NCBI RefSeq assembly: GCF_000716445.1
Contig: NZ_JNWK01000037.1
Coordinates: forward strand, 13,990 to 77,989
Direction: 5' to 3'
Origin: Streptomyces wedmorensis
GTDB lineage: Bacteria; Actinomycetota; Actinomycetes; Streptomycetales; Streptomycetaceae
Length of the DNA stretch: 64,000 bases
The position numbers were made by a program, and so were the translations under genes. The notes beneath the pieces were generated by a model that worked only from the letters and a program-made list of their open reading frames with translations, made no database searches and was not told where the DNA came from. Position 1 is the first letter of the stretch. Each line of letters begins with the position of its first letter. Positions 7,968-17,037 of the stretch are shown in pieces.

Positions 7968-9134
7968 ATGGGGAACGGGTGGCTCCGGCGGAGCGCGGGC
8001 GTACGGGAGCGGGCACGAGCACGGTCGGACCGCGGGCCGACCGGCCTGAGCCTCCTGCCCTGGCTCCTGATGGGGCTCGGCGCACTCTCCCACCTCATCG
8101 GCGGCGAGGCGCCGAACCCGTGGATCGGCGGCCTCGGACTGCTCGCCTTCAACACGCTGTACATCGCGGTCGTCTTCCGCGCCTTCGACGCGCGCACCAG
8201 GGAAGCCCCGCTGACCTGGGTCCTCCTGGCCGCCCTCGGCGCACTCACCTTCGCCCTCGCCATCGGCTACGGCCGGGAGTGGCTGCTGTTCTTCCCCCTC
8301 CTGGGCCTCGCCGTCGGAGCCGTCGTACGCCGGGGACGCCTCCTCACGACGATCGCCCTGCCGCTGGTCGTGGCCGCCGGCCTGGTGACGTTCTGGCGGG
8401 ACGGCTGGGACTCCTTCGGCATCGTGTACGGCACCTTCATCTCGGTGATGGTCACCGCGACGATCCTCGCCCTCGACGAGACGGTCCGGCAGCTGCGGGC
8501 GACCCGGGAGGAACTGGCCAGGACCGCCGTCGAGAAGGAGCGGCTGCGCTTCTCCCGCGACCTGCACGACCTGCTCGGCCACACCCTCTCGGTGATCGTG
8601 GTCAAGACGGAGGTCGTACGCCGGATCGCCCCGCACGACCTCGACGCCGCCCTCGACCAGGTCCGCGACATCGAGTCGGTGGGCCGCCAGGCCCTCACCG
8701 AGATCAGGGAGGCCGTCACCGGCTACCGCGAGGGCAGCCTCGCCACCGAACTCGACCGCGCCCGCGACGCCCTCTCCTCGGCCGGCATCGAGCCGGTGGT
8801 ACGCCGCTCGGGCCCCCTCCTGGAACCCTCCGCCGAAGCCCTCCTCAGCTGGGTCGTACGGGAGTCCGCGACCAACGCGGTCCGCCACAGCGGCGCCACC
8901 CGCTGCGAGATCGACGTCACCGGCACCACCGAACGCGTCCGCCTCACCGTCACCGACGACGGCCGCGGTCCCTCCGGCACCGCCCCGGGCAGCGGCCTCC
9001 GCGGCCTGCGCGAGCGGGTCGCGGCCGCAGGCGGCACCCTTGACTCGGGACCGGCCCCCCGGGGCGGGTTCCGGGTCACCGCGGAACTCCCCGTGGAGGC
9101 CCCCGGCCCGTACGAGGGGGAGCCGACCGAATGA
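7968..9134 (+). CDS. Sensor histidine kinase (HisKA_3 / DesK type)
   Basis: A 388-aa membrane kinase. Five or six hydrophobic segments fill residues 27-165; a short coiled linker leads to the dimerisation helix with the phospho-acceptor His200 in FSRDLHDLLGH. The ATP-binding domain has RESATNAVRHSG (N box) and DDGRGPSG...GLRGLRER (G box). The architecture is that of DesK/LiaS-type sensors that read the membrane itself rather than a large outside ligand. I start at the ATG after GGAA, inside the region following the permease stop. The stop overlaps the regulator start (ATGA). Confidence 0.92.
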   Translation: MGNGWLRRSAGVRERARARSDRGPTGLSLLPWLLMGLGALSHLIGGEAPNPWIGGLGLLAFNTLYIAVVFRAFDARTREAPLTWVLLAALGALTFALAIGYGREWLLFFPLLGLAVGAVVRRGRLLTTIALPLVVAAGLVTFWRDGWDSFGIVYGTFISVMVTATILALDETVRQLRATREELARTAVEKERLRFSRDLHDLLGHTLSVIVVKTEVVRRIAPHDLDAALDQVRDIESVGRQALTEIREAVTGYREGSLATELDRARDALSSAGIEPVVRRSGPLLEPSAEALLSWVVRESATNAVRHSGATRCEIDVTGTTERVRLTVTDDGRGPSGTAPGSGLRGLRERVAAAGGTLDSGPAPRGGFRVTAELPVEAPGPYEGEPTE

Positions 9135-9736
9135 TCAGAGTCCTGCTGGCCGAGGACCAGGGCATGATGCGCGGCGCACTGGCGCTGCTGCTCGGCATGG
9201 AGCCCGACATCGAGGTCGTCGCCCAGGTCGGGCGGGGCGACGAGATCGTCGACGCGGCGCTGCTCTCCCGCCCCGACGTGGCCCTCCTCGACATCGAGCT
9301 GCCCGGCCGCTCCGGCCTCGACGCCGCCGCGGACCTGCGCGACGAGACGCCCGACTGCCGCGTCCTCATCCTCACGACCTTCGGCCGGCCCGGCTACCTG
9401 CGCCGGGCCATGGAAGCCGGCGCGGTCGGCTTCCTGGTCAAAGACGGGCCGGTCGAAGAACTCGCCGAAGCAGTACGCAAAGCACTGCGCGGCGAGACCG
9501 TCATCGACCCCGCACTCGCCGCCGCGGCCCTCAGCGCCGGCCCCAACCCCCTCACAGCACGCGAACGCGACGCCCTCGCCGCCTCCGTGGACGGCGCGAC
9601 GATCGCCGACATCGCCGCCGGCCTCCACCTCTCCGAGTCCACCGTCCGCAACTACCTCTCCTCCGCCATCGGCAAAACCGGCACCCGCAACCGCATGGAA
9701 GCCGTCCGCGCAGCCCGCCGACAGGGCTGGCTGTGA
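9131..9736 (+). CDS. NarL/FixJ-family response regulator
   Basis: A 201-aa regulator. The receiver domain has acidic residues E8/D9, the phospho-acceptor Asp54 in ALLDIELPG and the conserved Lys near 104. The C-terminal LuxR-type helix-turn-helix runs from NPLTARERD to TRNRMEAV. It pairs with the upstream kinase through a 4-base overlap and most likely controls the exporter genes in the same operon. Confidence 0.93.
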   Translation: MIRVLLAEDQGMMRGALALLLGMEPDIEVVAQVGRGDEIVDAALLSRPDVALLDIELPGRSGLDAAADLRDETPDCRVLILTTFGRPGYLRRAMEAGAVGFLVKDGPVEELAEAVRKALRGETVIDPALAAAALSAGPNPLTARERDALAASVDGATIADIAAGLHLSESTVRNYLSSAIGKTGTRNRMEAVRAARRQGWL

Positions 9737-10108
9737 ACCCCGTACCACCCTCCGCACCGCCACCGTGCGGCCTCCGCCCGCCGCCGTGTGGGCGATCGTC
9801 CCGCTGGGGCGGGACGGGTGGGCACACGGGACGGCGCCCTCGGCGGCGCCTCCGCCCCCTGCGCCCTGCGCCCTGACCCGCACCGGTACGGCGTCGCACT
9901 CCCGGTGCGGGTTCAGACTCGGAAGCCTGGGCCCGGCAAAGGGCGCCGTCCGTTGTGCCCACCCGTTCCGCCCCAGCGGAACGAATGCCCACAACGGGCG
10001 GGACCGGGGGTTGCGGGCGGGCACCGCCCCAGCGGAACGAATGCCCACAACGCGGGCGGGCGGGGCAGCCCGCAGCGGGAGGGGCGGGGCCCGGAAGGCG
10101 GGGGGGGG
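9737..10108. repeat. Gene-free 372 bp with hairpin repeat copies
   Basis: No credible gene. Two full and one half copy of one repeat type occur: stem CGTCCCGC/GCGGGACG at 9797-9816, stem CGTTCCGC/GCGGAACG at 9964-9983, and a half copy with the same right arm at 10021-10052. All are flanked by GTGGGC or its complement GCCCAC. A run of nine or more G residues lies just before the thiolase stop. The hairpins may also terminate transcription from both sides. Confidence 0.7.
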
Positions 10109-11302
10109 TCAGGCCTTGCGTAGGAGGGTGACCAGGGCGGCGCCGCCGAGACCGATGTTGTGGGCGAGTCCGACGCGCGCACCGGCCACCTGCCGGCCCC
10201 CCGCCTCACCCCGCAGCTGCCAGACGAGTTCGGCGGTCTGGGCGAGCCCGGTCGCGCCGAGCGGGTGGCCTTTGGAGATGAGGCCGCCGGAGGGGTTCAC
10301 GACCCAGCGGCCGCCGTACGTGGTGGCGCCGGACTCGACGAGCTTGCCGGAGGCGCCTTCCTCGCACATGCCGAGCGCCTCGTAGGTGAGGAGCTCGTTG
10401 ATGGAGAAGCAGTCGTGGAGTTCGACGACGTCGACGTCCTCGATGCCGAGCCCGGAGCGTTCGTACGCCTGACGGGCGGCGGCCCGGGACATGGGGCGGC
10501 CGACGGCGTCGATGCAGGAGCCCGAGGCGAAGGAGTCGTCGGTGTCGGTGGTCATCGCCTGGCCGGCGATCTCCACCGCGCGCCCCCGCAGCCCGTGTTC
10601 GTCGACGAAGCGTTCGGAGACGACGACGACGGCGGCGGCGCCGTCGGAGGTGGGCGAGCACTGGAGTTTGGTGAGGGGGCGGTGGACGGTCTTCGCGGCG
10701 AGGATCTCGTCGACGGTGTAGACGTCCTGGAACTGGGCGTTCGGGTTGTTCGCCGAGTGCTGGTGGTTCTTGGCGCCGACGGCCGCGAGCTGCACCTCGG
10801 TCGTCCCGTACCGCTCCATGTGCTCGCGGGCGGCGTTGCCGAAGATCTGGGCGGTGGGCGGGGACGTCTCGAAGCCGTGGGCGGCGGCCATGACGCCGTA
10901 GTGCCGGGCGACGGGGGAGGTCGCGAAGTCTCCCGCGCCGGACCCGCCGCCGAGGGCGCCCCTGGTCATCTTCTCGAAGCCGAGGGCGAGGACGCAGTCG
11001 GCGATGCCGCCCTCGACGAACTGGCGGGCGGTCATGAGGGCGGTGGAGCCGGTCGCGCAGTTGTTGTTGAGGTTGTAGACGGGGATGCCGGTGAGGCCGA
11101 GTTCGTAGACGGCGCGCTGTCCGGCGGTGGAGGCCTGGAAGCAGTAGCCGACGGCGGCCTGTTCCACGCGCGCGTAGGGGATGCCGGCGTCGACGAGGGC
11201 CGCCGTGCCGGCTTCCCGGGCCATGTCCCAGTACTGCCAGTCCCGGGTTTCGGGCTTCTCGAACTTGGTCATGCCGACACCGACCACGTACGCCTTGGTC
11301 AT
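10109..11302 (-). CDS. SCP-x type lipid-transfer thiolase (Ltp family)
   Basis: A 397-aa thiolase-fold enzyme of the SCP2/SCP-x branch. The nucleophile is Cys82 in [17 protein letters not shown] supplies the histidine, and the C-terminal motif is HNIGLGGA rather than the second cysteine of classical thiolases. The opening [15 protein letters not shown] and [10 protein letters not shown] segments are those I associate with mycobacterial Ltp proteins (Ltp1-like). Such enzymes act in thiolytic or retro-aldol steps on branched or steroid side-chain CoA esters. It follows the acyl-CoA dehydrogenase gene by 17 bases, with GGGGGAGAGA before the ATG. Confidence 0.88.
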   Translation of the reverse strand: MTKAYVVGVGMTKFEKPETRDWQYWDMAREAGTAALVDAGIPYARVEQAAVGYCFQASTAGQRAVYELGLTGIPVYNLNNNCATGSTALMTARQFVEGGIADCVLALGFEKMTRGALGGGSGAGDFATSPVARHYGVMAAAHGFETSPPTAQIFGNAAREHMERYGTTEVQLAAVGAKNHQHSANNPNAQFQDVYTVDEILAAKTVHRPLTKLQCSPTSDGAAAVVVVSERFVDEHGLRGRAVEIAGQAMTTDTDDSFASGSCIDAVGRPMSRAAARQAYERSGLGIEDVDVVELHDCFSINELLTYEALGMCEEGASGKLVESGATTYGGRWVVNPSGGLISKGHPLGATGLAQTAELVWQLRGEAGGRQVAGARVGLAHNIGLGGAALVTLLRKA

Positions 11303-11319
11303 CTGTCTCTCCCCCTCGT

Positions 11320-13506
11320 TCAGTCTCTCGGCAGGCCGAGCAGGCGCTCGGCGACGACATTGAGCTGTACTTGTGTGGTGCCGCCCGCGATGGTGAGGCA
11401 GCGGGACATCAGCAGGCCGTGGACGGCCCGTTCGCCGGGGCCCTCGCGCACGGCGCCTTCGGGGCCGAGGAGTTCGAGGGTGAGTTCGGCGAGCTTCTGC
11501 TGGTGGAGGGTCTGGACGAGTTTGCGGACGCTGGCGCCGGCGCCCGGTTCGAGGCCGGACACCTGGAGCAGGGTGGTGCGCAGGCCGATGCACGCGAGCG
11601 CGTGCGCTTCGGCGAGGAGGCCTCCGACCCGTACGCGTACGGAGTCGTCCTCCCCCGCGGCCCGTTCGATGAGCGCTTCGAGGCCGGTGTCGAAGGCGAC
11701 CTGGTCGGCCATGTGGACGCGTTCGTTGCCCAGGGTGTTGCGGGCGACCCGCCAGCCGTCGTTCACCTCGCCGACGACGGCGTCGGCCGGGAGGACCGCG
11801 TCGTCGAACCAGACCTCGTTGAAGAGGGACTCCCCGGTGATCTCCTTCAGCGGCCGGACGTCGATCCCGGGGGTGTTCCGCATGTCGACGAGGAAGTAGG
11901 TGAGCCCCTGGTGCTTGGGGGCGGCGGGGTCGGTGCGGGCGAGCAGGATGCCGTGGTGGGCCCATTGGGCCGCGCTCGTCCACACCTTCTGCCCGTTGAT
12001 CCGCCAGCGCCCGTCCTCCGTGCGCTCGGCGCGGGTACGGAGGGAGGCGAGGTCCGAGCCGGCGCCGGGCTCGGAGAACAGCTGGCACCAGAGGCGCTCG
12101 CCGCGGAGGGTCGGTCCGAGGTGCTCGGCCTGCTGCGCGGGGGTGCCGTGGGCGAGGAGCGACGGTACGACCCAGGTGGCGATCCCGAGCCCGGAGACGG
12201 TGATCCCCGCCTCGTCCAGCTCCCGCTGGACCGCGAGCTGCTGGAGGGGCCCCGCCCCCAGTCCGTACGGCTCCGGGAGGTGCGGAGCCGCGTAGCCGGT
12301 GGGCGCGAGGGTGCGCCGGGCGGCGGCCGGGTCGAGTCCGGCGGCGGGTGCGAGGGCCGCGCGGGCCGCCGTCCGGTACGCGTCGGCTTCCGGCGGCAGG
12401 TCGAGTCGCAGGCCCCGCCGGACGCCGTCGGCCGCGTGGCGCAGGGCGGCGAGCCGGTGGTGGTCCCCCGTGCCGAGGAGCTGGCGGGCGACGACTGCCC
12501 GCCGGAGCAGGAGGTGGGCGTCGTGCTCCCAGGTGAAGCCGGTGCCGCCGAGGATCTGGATGCAGTCCTTGGCGCAGCCGTACGCCGCGTCGAGGGCGGT
12601 GGCCGCGGCGAGCGAGGCGGTGAGCGAGCGCCCCTCGTCGTGTCCGGCGGCGGCGCGGGCGGCGTCCCAGGTGAGCGCGCGGGCCTGTTCGAGCCGCACG
12701 AGCATGTCGGCGCAGAGGTGCTTGACGCCCTGGAACCGCCCGATGGGCTGCCCGAACTGCTCGCGGGTGCGGGCGTGTTCGGCGGCGGTCTCGACGGCGC
12801 GGGCGGCGGTGCCGCAGGCGTCGGCGGCGAACAGGACGGCCGCGAGGTCCCGTACGAGACCGGCGAGGGTCTCGGGTCCCTCGTCGAGGACGAGTTCGCG
12901 GGCGGCGGGGACATGGGTGGCGCGGGCGGTGACCTCGGCGGTGGGCCGGGTCGGGTCGGCGCTCTCCTGCGGGCGGACGGCGAGGCCGTCGGTGTCGACG
13001 GCGAGCCAGACGCCGCCGTCCGCGGTGGTCGCCCGCAGGATCACCAGGTCCGCCTGGGCGCCGCCGAGGACGGGCGGCGCGGTGCCGTCGAGGAGGTGTC
13101 CGCTCGCGGTCCGTACGGCGGTCAGGGTTCCGGTCCCGCCGAGCGCGACGGCCGCGATCCGCTCCCCGCGGGCGATCTCCCCGGCCTGCTCCGGGCGCCC
13201 GGCCCTGTGCAGGATCTCGGCGGCGAGCACGGAGGGCAGGTACGGGCCGGGCAGCAGGGCCCGCGCCGCTTCCTCCACGACGACGACGAGGTCCCCGAGG
13301 CCGCCGCCTCCGCCTCCGGACTCCTCGGGCAGGTGCAGCCCGAGGAGCCCCTGTCCGGCGGCGGCGTCCCAGTAGGCGGGCCGGCCGGTGGCGGTGTCGG
13401 GGACGTCCAGGTGCTTGCGGACCTCTTCGGGTGGTACGGCGCGGGTGAGCCAGCCCCGGACGGATCGGGCGAGCTCCCGCTGTTCGTGCGTGATGGCGAT
13501 GCCCAT
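11320..13506 (-). CDS. Fused double acyl-CoA dehydrogenase, FadE34-like
   Basis: A 728-aa protein with two acyl-CoA dehydrogenase modules in tandem. The first (about 1-370) contains [16 protein letters not shown] and [12 protein letters not shown]; the second (about 371-728) has [13 protein letters not shown], the usual FAD-contact strand, and a C-terminal [16 protein letters not shown]. Most bacterial ACADs are about 380 aa; steroid ACADs of actinobacteria are either alpha2beta2 pairs or single fused chains such as Mtb FadE34 (ChsE3), which this matches in size and order. The ATG lies 11 bases after a KstR-like operator and has no clear Shine-Dalgarno; TAGTCT 8-13 bases upstream would allow leaderless transcription. 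Confidence 0.87.
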   Translation of the reverse strand: MGIAITHEQRELARSVRGWLTRAVPPEEVRKHLDVPDTATGRPAYWDAAAGQGLLGLHLPEESGGGGGGLGDLVVVVEEAARALLPGPYLPSVLAAEILHRAGRPEQAGEIARGERIAAVALGGTGTLTAVRTASGHLLDGTAPPVLGGAQADLVILRATTADGGVWLAVDTDGLAVRPQESADPTRPTAEVTARATHVPAARELVLDEGPETLAGLVRDLAAVLFAADACGTAARAVETAAEHARTREQFGQPIGRFQGVKHLCADMLVRLEQARALTWDAARAAAGHDEGRSLTASLAAATALDAAYGCAKDCIQILGGTGFTWEHDAHLLLRRAVVARQLLGTGDHHRLAALRHAADGVRRGLRLDLPPEADAYRTAARAALAPAAGLDPAAARRTLAPTGYAAPHLPEPYGLGAGPLQQLAVQRELDEAGITVSGLGIATWVVPSLLAHGTPAQQAEHLGPTLRGERLWCQLFSEPGAGSDLASLRTRAERTEDGRWRINGQKVWTSAAQWAHHGILLARTDPAAPKHQGLTYFLVDMRNTPGIDVRPLKEITGESLFNEVWFDDAVLPADAVVGEVNDGWRVARNTLGNERVHMADQVAFDTGLEALIERAAGEDDSVRVRVGGLLAEAHALACIGLRTTLLQVSGLEPGAGASVRKLVQTLHQQKLAELTLELLGPEGAVREGPGERAVHGLLMSRCLTIAGGTTQVQLNVVAERLLGLPRD

Positions 13507-13517
13507 GCGGCGCAGAC

Positions 13518-13531
13518 TAGAACACGTTCCA
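13518..13531 (-). promoter_or_regulatory. KstR-like operator at the acyl-CoA dehydrogenase start
   Basis: TAGAACACGTTCCA matches TNNAACNNGTTNNA at all fixed positions. It overlaps the candidate -10/-35 region of the ACAD-thiolase operon. Confidence 0.7.
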
Positions 13532-13533
13532 TT

Positions 13534-13548
13534 CTGACGGAAGGTCAG
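13534..13548. promoter_or_regulatory. CTGAC-type palindrome next to the KstR-like site
   Basis: CTGACGGAAGGTCAG, inside a 19-bp inverted repeat TTCTGAC-N5-GTCAGAA, begins 2 bases after the KstR-like site. Confidence 0.5.
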
Positions 13549-13651
13549 AAACGAGATGGGAAAAGCCTGCATGACGCAGGGGAAATCGCGGTAGAGTCTT
13601 CTGCGTGGCACAGAGAATGTGCTGCGCAGCCACTATTGAAGGGGGAATCCC

Positions 13652-14542
13652 ATGCTCACCGTCGCCGTCACCGGGGCCACCGGAGCCCAGGGCGGAGCCA
13701 CCGCCCGCAGCCTGCTCGCCGCCGGCCACCGGGTGCGCGCCCTCACCCGCCACCCCGACTCCCCCGCCGCCGGCACCCTGCGCGCCCTCGGCGCCGAGGT
13801 GCGGTTCGCGGACTTCGACGACCGCTCCTCGCTCGACACCGCCCTCGCGGGCGCCGACTCCCTCTTCGCCGTCACCGCCATCGAGGCGGGCGGCGAGGTC
13901 GAGGTCCGGCAGGGCACGGCCCTCGTCGACGCGGCGGCGGGCGCCCGTCTCGGCCATGTCGTCCTCACCTCCGTCGCCCACGCCGACCGCGACACCGGCG
14001 TCCCGCACTACGAGAGCAAGCGGACGATCGAACGGCACCTCCGCGCCTCCGGCACGCCCTGGACGGTGATCGGCCCCGCCGCGTTCATGGACAACTACGC
14101 CGGCGGCTGGACCGCCGACGGCCTGCGCGGGGGCACCTTCGCCTGGCCGATGCCGGCCGGCCGGCCGCTCGCCCTCATCTCCTCCCGGGACATCGGCGCC
14201 TTCGCCGCCCTCGCCCTCCAGCGCCGCGAGGACTTCGCGGGCCTGCGCGTCGACATCGCCGCCGACGAGCGCACCCCCGGCGACATGACCGGCATCCTCG
14301 CCGCCGCCCTCGGGCGCCCGGTCTCCTACGAGGAGGTCCCTCTCGCCTACGTCCGCACCCGGTCCACCGACCTGGCCGCGATGTTCGCGTACTTCACCAC
14401 GTCCGGCCTCGACGTCGACGTCGCCGCACTCCACCGCGACTTCCCCGAGGTCGGCTGGCACAGCTTCCCCGACTGGGCCCACGCCCAGGACTGGACGGCC
14501 ATACTCACGCCAGGACCCAGGCCCGAGGCCGCTCACCACTGA
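13652..14542 (+). CDS. NmrA-like NAD(P)-binding protein
   Basis: A 296-aa atypical short-chain dehydrogenase. TGATGAQGG at residues 8-16 is the dinucleotide-binding loop; DFDDRSSLDTALAGADSLFAVT is the usual second strand region of NmrA/HSCARG proteins. There is no Tyr-x3-Lys catalytic pair in the expected place, so it may sense NADP(H) or be a quinone-type reductase. GAAGGGGGA precedes the ATG. A MarR-like regulator follows 47 bases downstream and is probably co-transcribed. Confidence 0.85.
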   Translation: MLTVAVTGATGAQGGATARSLLAAGHRVRALTRHPDSPAAGTLRALGAEVRFADFDDRSSLDTALAGADSLFAVTAIEAGGEVEVRQGTALVDAAAGARLGHVVLTSVAHADRDTGVPHYESKRTIERHLRASGTPWTVIGPAAFMDNYAGGWTADGLRGGTFAWPMPAGRPLALISSRDIGAFAALALQRREDFAGLRVDIAADERTPGDMTGILAAALGRPVSYEEVPLAYVRTRSTDLAAMFAYFTTSGLDVDVAALHRDFPEVGWHSFPDWAHAQDWTAILTPGPRPEAAHH

Positions 14543-14589
14543 CACCACTGGCACCACCGGCACCACCGACACCCACCGGAGGATCCCGC

Positions 14590-15027
14590 ATGGACCCCAA
14601 GGCCAAGCCCATCGGCTACCTGCTCAACCGCACCGACGAGGCCCTCACCCGCGTCATGGACGGCACGCTCGCGGAGTTCGGCCTCACCCGCGTCGCCTGG
14701 CAGGTCCTCAACCTCGTCGGAGAAGGCGACGGGACCGAAGGCGACGGGACCACGGACACCGAGGTCCTCTCGGTCCTCTCCGCCAACGCGGACACCCCCA
14801 CCCTGACCGCCGCCGTCGACACCGTCCTCGCGGACGGCTGGGCCACCCGCCCCGCCCCGGGCCGGCTCGCCCTCACCCCCGACGGCAGCCGCCGCCTGGC
14901 CGAGGTCGCGTCGCACGTCGCCGCGTTCCGCACCCGGTCCGTCGACGGCATCACGACGGACGAGTACCGCACCGCCGTCCGCGTCCTGGAGCGCATGATC
15001 GAGAACCTGGAAGGGCCGCGCCCCTGA
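14590..15027 (+). CDS. MarR-like winged-helix protein
   Basis: A 145-aa protein with the opening helix YLLNRTDEALTRVMDGTLAEFGLTRV, as in MarR-type regulators, a recognition region around TLTAAVDTVLADGWATR and a wing PGRLALTPDGSRRL. The segment between the first and recognition helices contains an acidic, Asp/Gly/Thr-rich insert (EGDGTEGDGTTDTE), unusual for MarR proteins. GGAGG lies 7 bases before the ATG. It probably regulates the upstream reductase. Confidence 0.75.
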   Translation: MDPKAKPIGYLLNRTDEALTRVMDGTLAEFGLTRVAWQVLNLVGEGDGTEGDGTTDTEVLSVLSANADTPTLTAAVDTVLADGWATRPAPGRLALTPDGSRRLAEVASHVAAFRTRSVDGITTDEYRTAVRVLERMIENLEGPRP

Positions 15028-15084
15028 CCCCGGCACTGTGACAGCATCCCCGCGGAGACCGAGCAGCCGCACACAGGGGGCGAG

Positions 15085-15666
15085 ATGGGCGCGAGTTGGA
15101 CCGCATTACTGATAGCCGTGGTGGGCGTGGCGGGAACGCTGGGAGCCGCGCTGCTGACACAGAACCGCGCGGACCGCACCAAGCGCATGGAGCTCCAGGC
15201 CGCCGCCGAGCAGCGGCGCGAGGAACGCGGTCACGCCGAGGAACTGCTCAGGGTGGAGCACGCCCGACAGGCGCAGCGCGAGAGCCTGGAGCGTCGGCGC
15301 GCCTGCTACATCGCGCTGAACACCGCCACCCGCCAGTACCTGACGGCGATGAACAACCATCTCCACGCACTCCGCCGGGGCGCGGACGCCGCCGTGTCCC
15401 TGGAGCAGCTGGAGACGGGCCGACTGTCCTACCGGGACATCTACGCGGAGGCCCAGATGATCGTCCCGGACTCGGTGTCGCGAGCCTCCAGCGCGGTCAA
15501 GAGACGTCTGAACAGCGCGTACAGCGAGATCAGGGTGTACGAGACGGACCCCTCCGCGCACGCGGAGGAGCTCGCGGCCATGGAGGCACGGCTCCACCAG
15601 GAGGTCTGGCCCTACCTGGGGGCGATGAAGAAGTCGATGCGCACCGACCTGGGCGTCGACGACTGA
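15085..15666 (+). CDS. Membrane-anchored coiled-coil protein
   Basis: A 193-aa protein with one N-terminal membrane segment (TALLIAVVGVAGTLGAALLT, about residues 6-25) followed by a long charged helix rich in Glu, Arg, Gln and Ala (about 30-80) and an alpha-helical C-terminal part. Streptomyces genomes carry many proteins of this layout without assigned function. It has its own ribosome site (GGGGGCGAG) and no clear operon partner. Confidence 0.7.
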   Translation: MGASWTALLIAVVGVAGTLGAALLTQNRADRTKRMELQAAAEQRREERGHAEELLRVEHARQAQRESLERRRACYIALNTATRQYLTAMNNHLHALRRGADAAVSLEQLETGRLSYRDIYAEAQMIVPDSVSRASSAVKRRLNSAYSEIRVYETDPSAHAEELAAMEARLHQEVWPYLGAMKKSMRTDLGVDD

Positions 15667-15739
15667 GCCCGACCCGTTGTCAGTGGTGCCTGACACGCTG
15701 TCCGTACAGCCGGGCAGACACAGTGAGAGCGAGCACGCC

Positions 15740-16144
15740 ATGGGCACCTGGGACATCGGCCCCTTCGACAACGACACCGCCGCCGACTTCTCGTACCGGG
15801 TGGACGAGGCACCGGTGGAGAAGAAGGCGGAGGTGCTGCGCACGGCCTTCCGCGAGGTGATCGAGACCGGCGACGAGTACCTGGACGCGGACCTGGCGGA
15901 CGAGGCGATCGCCTCGGCGGCGCTGCTCGCGGCCCAGTGCCCGGGCGGCGAGCCGGTCACGACCTCGTACGGCCCGAAGGACCCCCTGCCGCCCCTCCCG
16001 GGCGACCTGCGCCCGGAGGCCGTGGCGGCGCTGGACCGGATCCTCACCGAGCCCTCCGAGCTGCTCGAACTCTGGGAGGAGTCGGACGGCGAGGAGTGGA
16101 AGGCAGAGGTCCGGAAGCTGCGGGCGGTCCTGGCGGGGGCGTGA
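15740..16144 (+). CDS. DUF4259 protein
   Basis: A 134-aa acidic cytosolic protein that opens MGTWDIGPFDNDTAADF, the hallmark of DUF4259, followed by predicted helices with many Glu and Asp. The family is common in actinobacteria and has no known role. The ATG was preferred over an upstream GTG because the conserved domain begins exactly there. Confidence 0.85.
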   Translation: MGTWDIGPFDNDTAADFSYRVDEAPVEKKAEVLRTAFREVIETGDEYLDADLADEAIASAALLAAQCPGGEPVTTSYGPKDPLPPLPGDLRPEAVAALDRILTEPSELLELWEESDGEEWKAEVRKLRAVLAGA

Positions 16145-16236
16145 CCGAGAGGGGGAGGACGGGTGTGGTTCGAGGGCGGCGCGTAGGGCACGATGGGCGC
16201 GCGTACCCGCGTACCCGCCAGTAGGAGGACCCGCCC

Positions 16237-16872
16237 ATGGCCGCCGAGCCCACCCCCGAGATCCTTGCCGCCTTCGAGGCGGCGAAGGGCTTCATGCCCG
16301 TGGTGGAGGGGCTCGCGCTGTACGACGCCGCCACCGGCGCCGCGAAGCTCGGCCTGCCGCTCCTGGAGGTCGGGACGTACTGCGGCCGGTCGACGATCCT
16401 GCTGGCCGACGTGGCGCGGCAGGCGGGGACGGTCGCGGTGACCGTGGACCACCACCGGGGCAGCGAGGAGCAGCAGCCCGGCTGGGAGTACCACGACGAG
16501 ACCGTCGTCGACTCCGAGGTGGGGCGCATGGACACGCTGCCCACCTTCCGCCGGACCCTGCACAAGGCGGGCCTGGAGGAGCACGTCGTGGCGGTGGTCG
16601 GTCGTTCGCCGCAGGTCGCGAAGGTGTGGGGCGGGCAGCTCGGCCTGGTGTTCATCGACGGCGGGCACACCGACGAGCACGCCACGAACGACTACGAGGG
16701 CTGGGCCCCCAAGGTCGCCCCCGGGGGCCTGCTCGTCATCCACGACGTCTTCCCGAACCCGGAGGACGGCGGCCAGGCCCCGTACCGGATCTACCTCCGC
16801 GCCCTGGAGTCGGGCGACTTCGAGGAGGTCTCGGTCACCGACTCGCTGCGGGTGCTCCGCCGCGTGGGCTGA
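16237..16872 (+). CDS. Class I SAM-dependent methyltransferase
   Basis: A 211-aa Rossmann-type methyltransferase. LEVGTYCGRSTI (about residues 45-56) is the SAM-binding loop, VTVDHHRGSEEQQ is motif II and VFIDGGHTDEHATND is the metal or acceptor loop seen in the Methyltransf_24 group. AGGAGG precedes the ATG. Substrate unknown. Confidence 0.85.
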   Translation: MAAEPTPEILAAFEAAKGFMPVVEGLALYDAATGAAKLGLPLLEVGTYCGRSTILLADVARQAGTVAVTVDHHRGSEEQQPGWEYHDETVVDSEVGRMDTLPTFRRTLHKAGLEEHVVAVVGRSPQVAKVWGGQLGLVFIDGGHTDEHATNDYEGWAPKVAPGGLLVIHDVFPNPEDGGQAPYRIYLRALESGDFEEVSVTDSLRVLRRVG

Positions 16873-16888
16873 GGGCCGATCACTCCGT

Positions 16889-17034
16889 GGGTCCGGCGGC
16901 CGGCCGCCCCATGGGTCCAGCGGCCGGCCGCCCCCGCGGGCTGACGGCCGGCCGCCACCGTCCTTCGGTCGTACCTCGTCCGATCGGGCCGCGTCCGATC
17001 GGCCTCGTCCGGTCGCGCCTCGTCCGGTCGCGCC
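16889..17034. repeat. Short tandem repeats between two genes
   Basis: Two 24-bp copies of GGGTCCRGCGGCCGGCCGCC are followed by four units of about 15 bp of the form TCGTCCGRTCGSGCC (16976-17034). They end three bases before the stop of the convergent membrane-protein gene. Confidence 0.6.
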
Positions 17035-17037
17035 GGG

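Noticed and set aside
11371..15027. A plus-strand open frame of more than 1200 codons opposite the ACAD gene
   Set aside because: Its composition (long Gly/Glu/Val/Arg stretches) is the antisense shadow of a high-GC gene; the real ACAD on the other strand has clear family motifs.
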